Assembly: GCA_040880805.1 (NCBI GenBank)
Contig: JBBDHW010000033.1
Location: 12,935-76,934 of the forward strand
Origin: Acidimicrobiia bacterium
GTDB taxonomy: Bacteria; Actinomycetota; Acidimicrobiia; IMCC26256; DASPTH01
Length of the DNA: 64,000 nucleotides
Direction of reading: 5' to 3'
Shown here: positions 16,264-24,723 of the stretch, in pieces
How positions within the stretch are numbered: position 1 is the first letter of the stretch
How the letters are laid out: each line of letters begins with the position of its first letter
Notes under the pieces: generated by a model
Told to the model about the DNA's origin: nothing
Seen by the model: only the letters and a program-made list of their open reading frames with translations
Databases searched by the model: none
Position numbers and translations under genes: made by a program

Positions 16264-16509
16264 ATGAGAACTGCCATCGATGCTGCCGGTCGCCTCGTGG
16301 TTCCGAAGGTCCTGCGCGACCGGCTGCTTCTCTTCGGCGGGTCCCAGGTCGACGTGGTCGAGCACGACGGTGTGATCGAGATCCGCGCCGCGCCGGCGGA
16401 GGTGCGCATCGTCGACACGCCGGAGGGGCCGGTCGCCGTCCCGATCGAGGTGCTGCCCACATTGACAGACGACGACGTCCGGACCACGCTCGAGCGCACT
16501 CGCCGTTGA
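16264..16509 (+). CDS. VapB-type antitoxin (AbrB/SpoVT swapped-hairpin)
   Basis: 81 residues. MRTAIDAAGRLVVPKVLRDR is the classic AbrB/SpoVT DNA-binding hairpin (DxxGRxVxPKxxR), followed by VEHDGVIEIRAAP and a C-terminal helix for toxin binding. It overlaps the downstream PIN toxin by 4 nt. It probably represses its own promoter with the toxin. The start is set by the adjacent -10 box. Confidence 0.88.
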   Translation: MRTAIDAAGRLVVPKVLRDRLLLFGGSQVDVVEHDGVIEIRAAPAEVRIVDTPEGPVAVPIEVLPTLTDDDVRTTLERTRR

Positions 16510-16910
16510 CCGCTGTCGACACCAGCGTCGTCGTGCCGGCCCTCGCGACGTGGCACGAGGCACATGAGCCCAGCCGCCACGCCGCGTCAGGTGCATCGAT
16601 CCCCGCGCACGCGCTCCTCGAGTCGTATGCGGTACTCACCCGACTGCCCGCTCCGCACCGCCTCGACAGCTCGACCGCGTCCGAGCTGCTCGGGCGCTGG
16701 TTCCCGCCGTCCCGGATCCTCGAACTCGATCGCGCGCAGACGGGCTCGCTGCTCGCCCGTCTCGCAGCAGCGGGGGTCGACGGCGGGTCCGCCTACGACG
16801 GGATCATCGCGCTCACCACCGCAGCCCACGACGAGACGCTGCTCACGCGAGATGCACGCGCATCCGCCACCTACGAACGGCTCGGTGTGCCGTACCGCCT
16901 CGTCGACTGA
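16506..16910 (+). CDS. VapC-type PIN-domain ribonuclease toxin
   Basis: 134 residues. PIN acidic residues are visible: VDTSVVV (first Asp at residue 5), ALLESYAVLTRL (Glu), GSAYDGIIALTTAAHDETLL (Asp) and LLTRDARA (Asp). VapC toxins cut tRNA or rRNA. The TTG start overlaps the antitoxin stop (TTGA), so it is translationally coupled. One of two VapBC pairs in this window. Confidence 0.88.
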   Translation: MTAVDTSVVVPALATWHEAHEPSRHAASGASIPAHALLESYAVLTRLPAPHRLDSSTASELLGRWFPPSRILELDRAQTGSLLARLAAAGVDGGSAYDGIIALTTAAHDETLLTRDARASATYERLGVPYRLVD

Positions 16911-16945
16911 CGCGTGCAGCCGTGACGCGACACAGACGACACTGA

Positions 16946-17893
16946 CTACCGCGCGGCGGGCACCACTCCTTCGGCAACGTCGTACTCGCCGTTCGCGACG
17001 CGCAGCTTGTTGTGGGGCTCGCCGCGACCGAGATCGACGAGCGTGATGCCGCGCGCCGCCGCTTCGGCGATCAGGTCGAGGAGCAGGATCAGGCCGGGTG
17101 AGTAGTTCCCAAAGCTCGCGTCGTAGGCGGGGAACCACCACACCAGGCGATCCCGACCCAGCAGCCCGAAGTGCACGGCAACGAGATGATCACCGGCGCG
17201 CAGCGTGCTGAGCAGGCCGGTGAGCCCGTCAGCTGCGGTGGCGGCGAGCGCGCGCACGACGTCGACGATCCACGGTTGGTCGAACCGGTCCCACACCCCT
17301 GTTTCGCGGTACTGCGCCGACTTCCAGTCGAACAACGCGTCGAGCGCGCGGCCGTCGTCGGTCTGCCACTCGACGACGACGTCGCCGATCTGCCTGGCCA
17401 GCTTGCGCCGCCTGCGAGCCACCTGCGCGAGCACGTCCTTGGAGCTCGCGCGTACCTGCGCGAGATACGCGTCGTGACCGGCGGACAGGTCGACGGTCGG
17501 CGAGCGGTGGCGCGAGTGGTGGAACGGTGCGAAAGGCTGTTGTGTCGAGACGAGATGGTCGAAGCTCCACGACTGCAATCCTGCAGCGCGCACCAACGCG
17601 GCCGGGTCCCAGTCGAAGCCAGCGCGCGCGACGAGCGCCTGCGCGTCACAGATGGTGGCGCCGATCGGCGCGCCCGCTCCGTCGCCGGCCGACGAGAAGG
17701 CGAAGAACGCGGCGATCTCGCCCGCGTCCTCGATCACGGCGACGCGGGCGTCGTCGCGCGTGGCGTCGACCGCGGTAGCGAATTCGGGAGTGAGAAACGG
17801 GCTCGCGACGGTGGGATCGTCGCGCTGGAAGGCGCACCAGGCGTCGCGTTCGGCAGTGCCGAGCTCACCCGGGCGCAGGATCCGCACCTGCAC
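16946..17893 (-). CDS. GNAT acyltransferase, BioF2/CelD-like
   Basis: 315 residues resembling the BioF2-like acetyltransferase domain: TPEFATAVDATRDDARVAVI near the N-terminus, an Arg/Lys-rich linker (VARRRRKLARQIGD, about 155-170) and the acceptor region DRLVWWFPAYDASFGNYSPG, then LVDLGRGEPHNKLRVANGEY. Such proteins N-acylate amino sugars or peptides in cell-envelope pathways. It is divergent from a glycosyltransferase and PIG-L deacetylase, so a shared glycoconjugate pathway is plausible. Confidence 0.75.
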   Translation of the reverse strand: MQVRILRPGELGTAERDAWCAFQRDDPTVASPFLTPEFATAVDATRDDARVAVIEDAGEIAAFFAFSSAGDGAGAPIGATICDAQALVARAGFDWDPAALVRAAGLQSWSFDHLVSTQQPFAPFHHSRHRSPTVDLSAGHDAYLAQVRASSKDVLAQVARRRRKLARQIGDVVVEWQTDDGRALDALFDWKSAQYRETGVWDRFDQPWIVDVVRALAATAADGLTGLLSTLRAGDHLVAVHFGLLGRDRLVWWFPAYDASFGNYSPGLILLLDLIAEAAARGITLVDLGRGEPHNKLRVANGEYDVAEGVVPAAR

Positions 17894-18036
17894 CGCCAGT
17901 CTCCCATTGTCGGGCGTTCCTGCTGCCGTTGCGGCCGAACGGCCGAACCACGAACGGCACTAACCTGCTCCGCAGATTACCGCCCCCGGATCGTCGTCTT
18001 CTTTCCGCGGCGCGCGGTCTCGAGTCGCGGAGGAAG

Positions 18037-19113
18037 ATGAGTCGCCTGCTGATCGGGGTGCCGGCCCGGAACGAAGCGGAGCGGATCGTGGAGCTCGCGG
18101 GTCGCATCGAGTCCGGCGCGGCGATGCTCGACGCTTCGTACGACACCCGTCTCGCGCTCGCCTACCAGACCAGCGACGATGACACCCTCGCTCGTTTCAC
18201 GGCCCGCTCCAGCAGGATCCCGCAGGTCGTCTTGCAATCGCCACGCACACTCGTGGGCAAGGGCGCCAATGTCAAGCTGCTCATGCGTCGCGCGCTGGGA
18301 GACGACGACGACTTCCTCCTCCTCGTCGACGCCGATCTCGGCGACTACGACCCGCGTAACCTCCTGCGCGTCATCGACGCGGCAGAACGACATTGTCACT
18401 CGCTCGTGTTGCCGTTGTGGTGCCGGCCACAAGGGCAGGGCAACACCACCAACTATCTCGCCTCGCCGTTGGTGTACGCGACGCACCGCGCTCGGATCCG
18501 CCAGCCGCTCGCCGGTCACATGCTGCTGCACCGCTCGCTCCTCGAACGGCTCGATGTCGACGCGCTCCCCGACGACTACGGCATCGACATCATGGTCACG
18601 CTCGCCGCGCTCGGAGCCGGTGTTCCGGTCGGCCAGGTGTCGCTGGTTGCGCCCGAGCATCCGTCGAAGGAAGGGAACAGCGAACGGGTGATGGTCGAGG
18701 TCGCAACGGCCGTGCTACGAGCACTCGGCGAGCTACCCACCGCCGACCGTCCCGACGTGTGCTGGCCGGAGCGCTACTGGGACGGTTGGGAGTGGCCGCG
18801 GAACGGCGGGATCGAAACCGACCACGTCGACGTGATCCTCCAGCACGTAGGAGCCGACGCGGAGCTCGAATCCTGGCTCGCGCTCGGTGACGCGAGCGAC
18901 GACGACGTCGCGGAGATGTGGTGCGATCATCTCGCCGACGCCGTGCGCCGGGTCCGGTCGCCGCACCCGGACCTCTTCCGGATCGTGAACGATCTCGTGT
19001 GCCCGTTCTTCGTGCACGCGGAACGCCGAGCCCGCCGCAAGACATCGGTCGCCGAGCTCGAGGAGTACGTGGCCGACCTCGGCCTCCGGCTCGCGGCGCG
19101 CCTGCACGGATGA
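18037..19113 (+). CDS. GT-A-fold glycosyltransferase (mannosylglycerate-synthase-like)
   Basis: 358 residues. MSRLLIGVPARNEAERIVEL is a GT2-type opening; LLLVDADLGDYDPRNLLRVI carries the DxD-like metal/nucleotide site near residue 105, and PDDYGIDIMVTLAALGAG resembles the acceptor-side motif of mannosylglycerate or glucosyl-phosphoglycerate synthases. Donor and acceptor are unknown. GCGGAGG precedes the ATG. The PIG-L deacetylase starts 10 nt after the stop. Confidence 0.72.
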   Translation: MSRLLIGVPARNEAERIVELAGRIESGAAMLDASYDTRLALAYQTSDDDTLARFTARSSRIPQVVLQSPRTLVGKGANVKLLMRRALGDDDDFLLLVDADLGDYDPRNLLRVIDAAERHCHSLVLPLWCRPQGQGNTTNYLASPLVYATHRARIRQPLAGHMLLHRSLLERLDVDALPDDYGIDIMVTLAALGAGVPVGQVSLVAPEHPSKEGNSERVMVEVATAVLRALGELPTADRPDVCWPERYWDGWEWPRNGGIETDHVDVILQHVGADAELESWLALGDASDDDVAEMWCDHLADAVRRVRSPHPDLFRIVNDLVCPFFVHAERRARRKTSVAELEEYVADLGLRLAARLHG

Positions 19114-19123
19114 GCCGGCACGG

Positions 19124-19873
19124 ATGAGCCGGGTCGCGGTGCTCGCACCGCACCCCGACGACGAGGTGCTCGGCTGCACGTCGGTGCTCGTCGAGCACGA
19201 CGCGATCGTCGTTCACGTGACCGACGGCGTACCCGCGAGCGTCAGCGGTGATGCCGCGGTTTCGATGCGCGCCGCGCGTGACCGCGAGGGCCGTGACGCG
19301 TGCGCGGCGCTCGGTGCGCGCGTCGAGCGCTTCGTGACGCTCGACGCGGTTGATCAGGAAGTGTGGTTTCGGACCGCCGAAGTAGCCAGCGCGCTCGCGG
19401 AGCTCCTTCCCGAGCTCGAATGTGATGCCGTGTACGTGCCCGCGTTCCAGAGCGGTCATCCCGACCACGACGGGGTGTACGTCGCGGCGCAGCTCGCGCG
19501 CAACTCGCTCGCCGACCCGCGGCTCCGCTGGACGTGCTACGCGCTGTACGCGCTCGACGACCACGGCATACCGGGCTACGGCTGGCTCCACCCGGGACTG
19601 TATCCAGTCGTCGCCGATCGGCCCTTCTCCGCCGAAGAGATCGCCCGGAAGTCGCGCGCGCTGCGCGCCTTCACCACGCAGGTCGGTCCGGGCTCGGTGG
19701 TGCAGACCTGGCTCGATGCGCCGGTCGGCGAGCGGTTTGCTCCACTACCGGCGCGTGACGCACCGCTCCCGCTGCTGCGCTCGTACTACGACGAGGTGTT
19801 CCGCTTCGGCGAGCAGGGCATCGACCGCGGCACCGTTGACCACATGCTGCGCGACGCGCTGGCAGCTTCGTGA
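19124..19873 (+). CDS. PIG-L/LmbE-family N-acetyl deacetylase
   Basis: 249 residues with the zinc site APHPDDEVLG (residues 8-17) and the second signature GHPDHDGVYV near 112-121. Members remove an acetyl group from GlcNAc-type substrates (as in mycothiol or GPI synthesis). Pairing with the upstream glycosyltransferase suggests it deacetylates the sugar that enzyme adds. The next gene, tadA, overlaps its stop codon. Confidence 0.88.
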   Translation: MSRVAVLAPHPDDEVLGCTSVLVEHDAIVVHVTDGVPASVSGDAAVSMRAARDREGRDACAALGARVERFVTLDAVDQEVWFRTAEVASALAELLPELECDAVYVPAFQSGHPDHDGVYVAAQLARNSLADPRLRWTCYALYALDDHGIPGYGWLHPGLYPVVADRPFSAEEIARKSRALRAFTTQVGPGSVVQTWLDAPVGERFAPLPARDAPLPLLRSYYDEVFRFGEQGIDRGTVDHMLRDALAAS

Positions 19874-20334
19874 TGGCCGTCGACCTGCACGCGCTGATGG
19901 GCATCGCGCTCGCCGAGGCGCGCGCCGCGCCGAAGCATGGCGACGTGCCGGTGGGCGCCGTCGTCGCGGAGCTCGCTACCGGTGAGCTCGTGGCGCGGCG
20001 TCACAACGAACGCGAGCTGCTGGCGGATCCCACCGCCCACGCCGAGATTCTGGCGTTGCGCGACGCGGCGACTTCGAGAGGAAGCTGGCGACTCGACGGT
20101 TGTGTGCTCGTGGTGACGCTCGAGCCCTGTCCGATGTGCGCCGGTGCAGCCGTGGCAGCTCGCGTGTCCGAAGTTGCGTTCGGCGCGGCCGATCCCAAGG
20201 CCGGCGCGCTCGGGACCCTCTACAACCTCGGTGCCGACTCGCGTCTCAATCACGAGTTCGCGGTGCACGCGGGCGTGCGTTCGGACGAGGCCGCGACACT
20301 CCTGAAGGATTTCTTCGCCGATCGGCGCCCGTAG
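19873..20334 (+). CDS. tadA: tRNA-specific adenosine-34 deaminase
   Basis: 153 residues. The deaminase zinc site is intact: HAE (His56, Glu58) and PCPMC (Cys86, Cys89). TadA converts A34 to inosine in tRNA-Arg(ACG). The C-terminus is short (LLKDFFADRRP). The ATG shares a base with the PIG-L stop (TGATG); a GTG at 19870 is also possible. tRNA-Ser(CGA) follows 22 nt later. Confidence 0.93.
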   Translation: MAVDLHALMGIALAEARAAPKHGDVPVGAVVAELATGELVARRHNERELLADPTAHAEILALRDAATSRGSWRLDGCVLVVTLEPCPMCAGAAVAARVSEVAFGAADPKAGALGTLYNLGADSRLNHEFAVHAGVRSDEAATLLKDFFADRRP

Positions 20335-20356
20335 CGCGATCGGTAGAATGCCCGGC

Positions 20357-20441
20357 GGAGGGATGCGAGAGCGGCCGAATCGGATGGTCTCGAAAACCAT
20401 TGTGGGGCAACCCACCGTGGGTTCAAATCCCACTCCCTCCG
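20357..20441 (+). tRNA. tRNA-Ser (anticodon CGA)
   Basis: A class II tRNA: acceptor GGAGGGA/TCCCTCC, anticodon stem ATGGT/ACCAT with loop CTCGAAA (anticodon CGA at 20391-20393), long variable arm, T-arm GGTTCAAATCC. The CCA end is not encoded (GCTC follows), unlike tRNA-Ser(GGA). A TAGAAT box at 20344-20349 lies exactly 7 nt upstream, so transcription may begin at the mature 5' end. Confidence 0.96.
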
Positions 20442-20475
20442 CTCACCGCGAAGCCGCGGGTACTTCGCGGCTCGC

Positions 20476-21400
20476 TCAGTCGTCGATGGCCTGGTAGGCC
20501 GAGGTCCAGAAGTCGAGACAGACGTTCGGAGGACTGGCCGAAGTCCAGCCGCGCTGGGTCATCAGGATCGTGACCATGTCCTCGCCGGGGTCCGCATACC
20601 AGGAAGTAAGCATCATCTGACCGAACGCCAGGAAGTCGTCGACGGTCGAGACCAAACCGCCTGCGCCCGACGGGAACGCGGGCGGCGCGCTCCATTGTCC
20701 GCCGACAGGCGCGTCTGCCAACTCGAGCGCGCCGGTTTCGAAATTCGTCCAGTAGCTGGTAGCAAGCCGATCGAGATTGCTCGCGGCGACGTGGAAACCG
20801 GTGTCGTGCATTCCGAGCGGCTCGAAGATCCGTTCGCGCAGGAACGTCTCGAACGGTTGGCCCGCGCGGCAGCGTGCCGACGCGCCGGATCCACTCATCC
20901 GGTCCAGGCGGGGTCGACGGGCTCGGCGCGCCCTGCCCGAGCGCCGCCGCGTCCATTGCCTCTTCGATCGGATACGGACCGTCCGGCGCCATGACGATGC
21001 CGAAGCCCAAACGAAACGTCAGTAGGTCGCGCACCGTGATCGGCCGGTTTGCAGGCACGGTGTCGTCGAGCGGCCCGTCGAGGCGCTTCAGGACCTTGCG
21101 GCCAGACAGTTCCGGCAGCAGCCGGTCCACGGGCTCGTCGAGCCGGAGCTTGCACTCCTCGACGAGGATCATCGTCGCCACGGCCGTGACCGGCTTGGTC
21201 ATCGAGGCGACACGGAAGATCGTGTCGCGCCGCATCGGGTCACGTCCGCCGAGGGCCTTCATACCGATCGCATCGACGTGCACCTCCCCGCGCCGGCTGA
21301 CCAGCGTGACGAGACCGGGCACCTCGCCGCGCTCCACATAGCCGGTCATTACGTCGTGCATGCGCTCGAGCCGAGCCTTGGACAATCCTCCGGTGCTCAT
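20476..21400 (-). pseudogene. Serine hydrolase (class C beta-lactamase/esterase fold) with internal deletions
   Basis: The N-terminal part (start ATG at 21400) is normal: VTLVSRRGEVHVDAIGMKAL and the nucleophile motif SMTK (in FRVASMTKPVTAVATMILVE). After EWIRRVGTLP the frame shifts straight to GQPFETFLRERIFEPLGMHD, so the roughly 25 residues that normally carry the YxN-type catalytic Tyr are gone. A second gap joins LAFGQMML to TSWYADPGEDMVTILMTQRG, missing some 70-80 residues. The C-terminus (FWTSAYQAID) is intact. It cannot make an active enzyme; a sequence error is possible but would need two independent gaps. Confidence 0.8.
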
Positions 21401-21436
21401 CGGTGACTTCCCTTCGGTCCGACGGTCACTTCTCGT

Positions 21437-21754
21437 GTGCAGCCCCTGCCGCCGTCGAGATCGATCGCCATTGTTGTTGACGTGAGCGCGCTCGCCGATC
21501 CGGACGAGCTCGCGCTGGAGACCTTGACCCGCCTCCAACTGACCGCGCATCGGTTGGGCATCTCGATCCGGCTGCACGGTGCGCGTGGAGAGCTCGTGGA
21601 TCTTCTCGCCCTGGTTGGGCTCTCCGACGTGTTGCCGGTGGTCGTCGAGTCAGCCGGATTCGCTCGATCAGCCGGTGAGCCGGATCGGCACGCCGAAGAG
21701 CGGGAACAACCTCTGGTCGACGAAGAAGTCGATCCCGGTGATGCGACCGGCTGA
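21437..21754 (+). CDS. STAS-domain protein (anti-anti-sigma-like)
   Basis: 105 residues. VVDVSALADPDELALETLTR, LQLTAHRLGISIRLHGARGE and LVDLLALVGLSDVLPVV give the STAS beta-alpha core (about residues 12-75). The usual phosphorylatable Ser is not evident. The tail beyond about residue 77 is encoded antisense to the 3' end of the convergent sigma-factor gene (overlap 21668-21754). Start codon GTG; no clear ribosome-binding site. A link with the neighbouring sigma factor is possible. Confidence 0.68.
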   Translation: MQPLPPSRSIAIVVDVSALADPDELALETLTRLQLTAHRLGISIRLHGARGELVDLLALVGLSDVLPVVVESAGFARSAGEPDRHAEEREQPLVDEEVDPGDATG

Positions 21755-22648
21755 CAATTCGAGGACGTGAATCGACCACGCCTCGAAGCCGCCGACGGGA
21801 CTCGACCGCCATTGTGCGAATGCCGGTGCCCCGTTCGCGGCGATCGGAGCCAACCGCGACCCGCGGCACGCACTGCCCGGCCCGCGGAGCCACGCGCCGA
21901 GCTCTCCCGAGCCTCGCAGCCACAGCGCGTACGGCGGCATCGACATCGTCGCGTCGTCGTGGAGCAACTTCACGAGCGACTCGATGTCGAACCGTTCGAA
22001 CGCGTCGACGTAGCGCGCGAGCAGTTCTTGGTGCGCGTCGTCGATCGGAGGCAGCACGTTGCGCGTGGTGACGTTGCGGTCGGCGAGTGTCGACCGCGCG
22101 CGCTGGAGCGCGCTGTTCACCGACACCACCGTCGTGTCGAGTAGCTCCGCGACTTCGTTCGCCTTCCATCTCAACACCTCTCGCAGGATCAACACTGCGC
22201 GCTGGCTCGGCGGGAGATGCTGCAACGCAGCGACGAACGCCAGCCGCACCGATTCGCGGGTCTCGGCTTCCTCGGCCGGATCTCCTGCGGCCGTCATGAC
22301 GCGACCATCGGGAACGGGTCCGACCCACGTGAGCTCGGGAAGGGGCGGATCGACCGGTCCGTCGGCCCGACCGACGGCCATGAAGTCCATAGGGAGCGCG
22401 CGCCGCCGGCGTCCCTTCAGCATGTCGAAGCACACGTTGGTCGCGATGCGATAGAGCCACGACCGCACCGCCGCGCGGCCCTCGAACCGATCGAAGCTGC
22501 GCCACGCGCGCACCAACGTCTCTTGCACCGCGTCTTCGGCTTCGAATGCCGATCCGAGCATCCGGTAGCAGTACGCGGTCAACTCGGTTCGGTGCTGCTC
22601 GAAACCCAGCTCGACAGCGGTGGGGTCGAGCTTCGCAGTGTCGGTCAT
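21668..22648 (-). CDS. ECF sigma factor with C-terminal SnoaL-like domain (SigG/TIGR02960 type)
   Basis: 326 residues. Sigma region 2 (ELTAYCYRMLGSAFEAEDAV QETL, then WLYRIATNVCFDMLKGRRRR), region 4 (LPPSQRAVLILREVLRWKAN EVAELL) and, from about residue 205, a SnoaL/NTF2-like domain starting with LLARYVDAFERFDIESLVKL. This layout is the TIGR02960/SigG class, where the extra domain replaces a classical anti-sigma factor as a regulator. A VOC gene lies 16 nt downstream of... the opposite end; the two genes are adjacent on the same strand. Confidence 0.9.
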   Translation of the reverse strand: MTDTAKLDPTAVELGFEQHRTELTAYCYRMLGSAFEAEDAVQETLVRAWRSFDRFEGRAAVRSWLYRIATNVCFDMLKGRRRRALPMDFMAVGRADGPVDPPLPELTWVGPVPDGRVMTAAGDPAEEAETRESVRLAFVAALQHLPPSQRAVLILREVLRWKANEVAELLDTTVVSVNSALQRARSTLADRNVTTRNVLPPIDDAHQELLARYVDAFERFDIESLVKLLHDDATMSMPPYALWLRGSGELGAWLRGPGSACRGSRLAPIAANGAPAFAQWRSSPVGGFEAWSIHVLELSAGRITGIDFFVDQRLFPLFGVPIRLTG

Positions 22649-22664
22649 GCGCGGCCGATGCTAT

Positions 22665-23435
22665 TCATGTACCGGCGGCGAGCTTGAAGAGCGCTCCGGT
22701 GGGATCGGCCGCCTGGGCCAAGCGTCCGAACGGGGTGTCGTCGGCGGCCATGACGATCGAACCGCCGAGGTCGACGACCTTGGCCAGAGCCGCGTCAGCG
22801 TCGTCAACGCCGAAGTAGATCGACCAGTTCGCCGGGCTCCCGTCGGGCAGGAAGGCCGCAGCGTCCATGATGCCGGCCAACTGGTCGTCGCCTTCGCCGA
22901 GCGTCGTGTAGCGGAACTCGGGGGTGTCGCTCGCGACGTGAGTGTCCCACTTGAACACGTCGCGGTAGAACTGGACCGAGGCCTCGTAGTCGCGAGTGTG
23001 CAGCTCGAACCAGGTAGGCGTGCCGGGCTCACCCAGGATGGCGCAACCCTTGTGGAGGCCGGGCTGCCAGATACCGATCCCCGCCTGACCCGGGTCGGTC
23101 ACGAGTGCCATGGTGCCGAGCTCCATGACCGGCATCGGGGGAAGCTCCACCTGACCGCCGTTCGCAGCCGCGGCATCGACGGTGGCCTGGGCATCGTGCG
23201 TAGCCAGGTAGACAGACCAGACATCGGGCGAGCCCGACCGATCGCCGTTGAGCATGCAGCCCGCGATGGGCAGCCCGTCCATGAAGAAGTTGACATAGCC
23301 GCCGTAGTCCTCGCCGGCCTCTTCGGCCGTCCAACCGAACAGCTCGCCGTAGAACACCTGGCTCTTCTCCGGGTCGGAGGTGAACAGTTCGACCCAACAG
23401 GGGGCACCGATCGGGGCTGAGTCACGTTGCGGCAC
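22665..23435 (-). CDS. Two-module VOC protein (CFP30B-like)
   Basis: 256 residues with two tandem VOC modules: APCWVELFTSDPEKSQVFYG (about 8-27) and TPTWFELHTRDYEASVQFYR (about 135-154), each followed by GW/KWD and a paired-strand segment; the end reads ADPTGALFKLAAGT. Family members include the actinobacterial glyoxalase-like antigen CFP30B; the activity is unknown. The GTG start has AAGGAG 7 nt upstream. The stop is 16 nt before the ECF sigma gene on the same strand, and SigG-type sigma factors often neighbour VOC genes. Confidence 0.87.
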   Translation of the reverse strand: MPQRDSAPIGAPCWVELFTSDPEKSQVFYGELFGWTAEEAGEDYGGYVNFFMDGLPIAGCMLNGDRSGSPDVWSVYLATHDAQATVDAAAANGGQVELPPMPVMELGTMALVTDPGQAGIGIWQPGLHKGCAILGEPGTPTWFELHTRDYEASVQFYRDVFKWDTHVASDTPEFRYTTLGEGDDQLAGIMDAAAFLPDGSPANWSIYFGVDDADAALAKVVDLGGSIVMAADDTPFGRLAQAADPTGALFKLAAGT

Positions 23436-23603
23436 GGCAGGCTCCTTCGAGGTTCTCGACGCTCTCGACACAGCTTGGACCGCCCGGCAACCCGGAACTC
23501 ATCGGTGCTCTGCGTACCCCACGCTGACGCGTGGTTGAAACCTGTGGTACAACGCGAGGAGCACTTGTCTATCCGATTGGCGCAACCAGTAGGGAGGCGG
23601 GCC

Positions 23604-24695
23604 ATGGATTACCGCCTGATCTCGTCCGATTCGCATCTCTCGCTGCCGCCCGGGTACTTCGGGCGGTATCTCCCGGCGAAGCACCGCGACCACCCGTGGG
23701 TAAAGCGGGTCGAAACCATGCAGAAGGACCAACTCAAGATGGCCGGCATGGGCCTGGCGCACATGGCGGGACGGCCGTTCGAGGAGTACCAGGAGAAGGA
23801 CATCGACGAGTCCGCCATCCGGCCCGGCGCCTTCGAGCCCGAAGCGCGGCTCTCCGACATGGACCTCGACGGTGTCGACGCCGAGGTGTTGATCTCCGGC
23901 GGCGCGACGCCCACCGGTGAGGGCATCGACGTGGAGTTCCAGCGAGCGGTGATGCAGAGCTACAACAACTTCTTGTCGGAGTTCGCGTCGCAAGCCCCGG
24001 AGCGTCTGATCGGCCCCGCCACGGTCCCGTTCCAGAACATGGAGCTCGCGCTCGAGGAGATGAAGCGCGCCGCGAAGCTGCCCTGCATCCGTGCCTTTCT
24101 CTTCGACGCCTTCCCCCAGATCCCGTACTGGGACGAGGCCTACGAGCCCTTCTGGGCCTTCGCGAACGATCTCGGCTACCCGATCCACTTCCACATCGGC
24201 CAGCCGCGGAGCAACGCATTCACGATGGGCTCGCTCGCGCCGAACGAACAGGGCACCGCGCTGAGTTTCATCAGCCTCGCTCCTATCGGGCTCATGGAGA
24301 CCCTGGCGATCATCCTCTTCGCGGGCATCCCCGCCCGCTACCCGAACGTCAGCTTCGTGTTCACGGAGGCGGGAGCTTCGTGGCTGGCGTACTTCCGCGA
24401 GCGCGCCGACATCGTCTTCCATCGCCACCGGTTCTGGAGCCAGTCGCCGCTCACCGAAGACCCGAGCGTGTACATCGGTCGCCAGGTCCTCAACACCTTC
24501 ATCGAGGACACCACCGCGATCCGTATCCGCCACGAAGTGGGTGTCGACAACATGATGTGGTCGACCGACTACCCGCACTCCGACTCCACATGGCCGCACT
24601 CGCAGAAGTACATCGAGGAAGCCTTCGCCGACGTGCCGGACGACGAGAAGCACGCGCTCATGGCGGGCAACGCGATCCGGATCTACCAGTTGTAA
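23604..24695 (+). CDS. PF04909-type amidohydrolase
   Basis: 363 residues. MDYRLISSDSHLSLPPG gives the first metal-site region (DSH), YPIHFHIGQP the second, and NMMWSTDYPHSDSTWPHSQK the terminal Asp motif typical of amidohydrolase-2 proteins, which hydrolyse or decarboxylate ring substrates. GGGAGG precedes the ATG. Related to the amidohydrolase at 56715-57938. The substrate is unknown; these are plentiful in actinobacterial xenobiotic and steroid pathways. Confidence 0.88.
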   Translation: MDYRLISSDSHLSLPPGYFGRYLPAKHRDHPWVKRVETMQKDQLKMAGMGLAHMAGRPFEEYQEKDIDESAIRPGAFEPEARLSDMDLDGVDAEVLISGGATPTGEGIDVEFQRAVMQSYNNFLSEFASQAPERLIGPATVPFQNMELALEEMKRAAKLPCIRAFLFDAFPQIPYWDEAYEPFWAFANDLGYPIHFHIGQPRSNAFTMGSLAPNEQGTALSFISLAPIGLMETLAIILFAGIPARYPNVSFVFTEAGASWLAYFRERADIVFHRHRFWSQSPLTEDPSVYIGRQVLNTFIEDTTAIRIRHEVGVDNMMWSTDYPHSDSTWPHSQKYIEEAFADVPDDEKHALMAGNAIRIYQL

Positions 24696-24723
24696 CAACG
24701 GGCCGCCCCCCTCGCAAGGTTCC

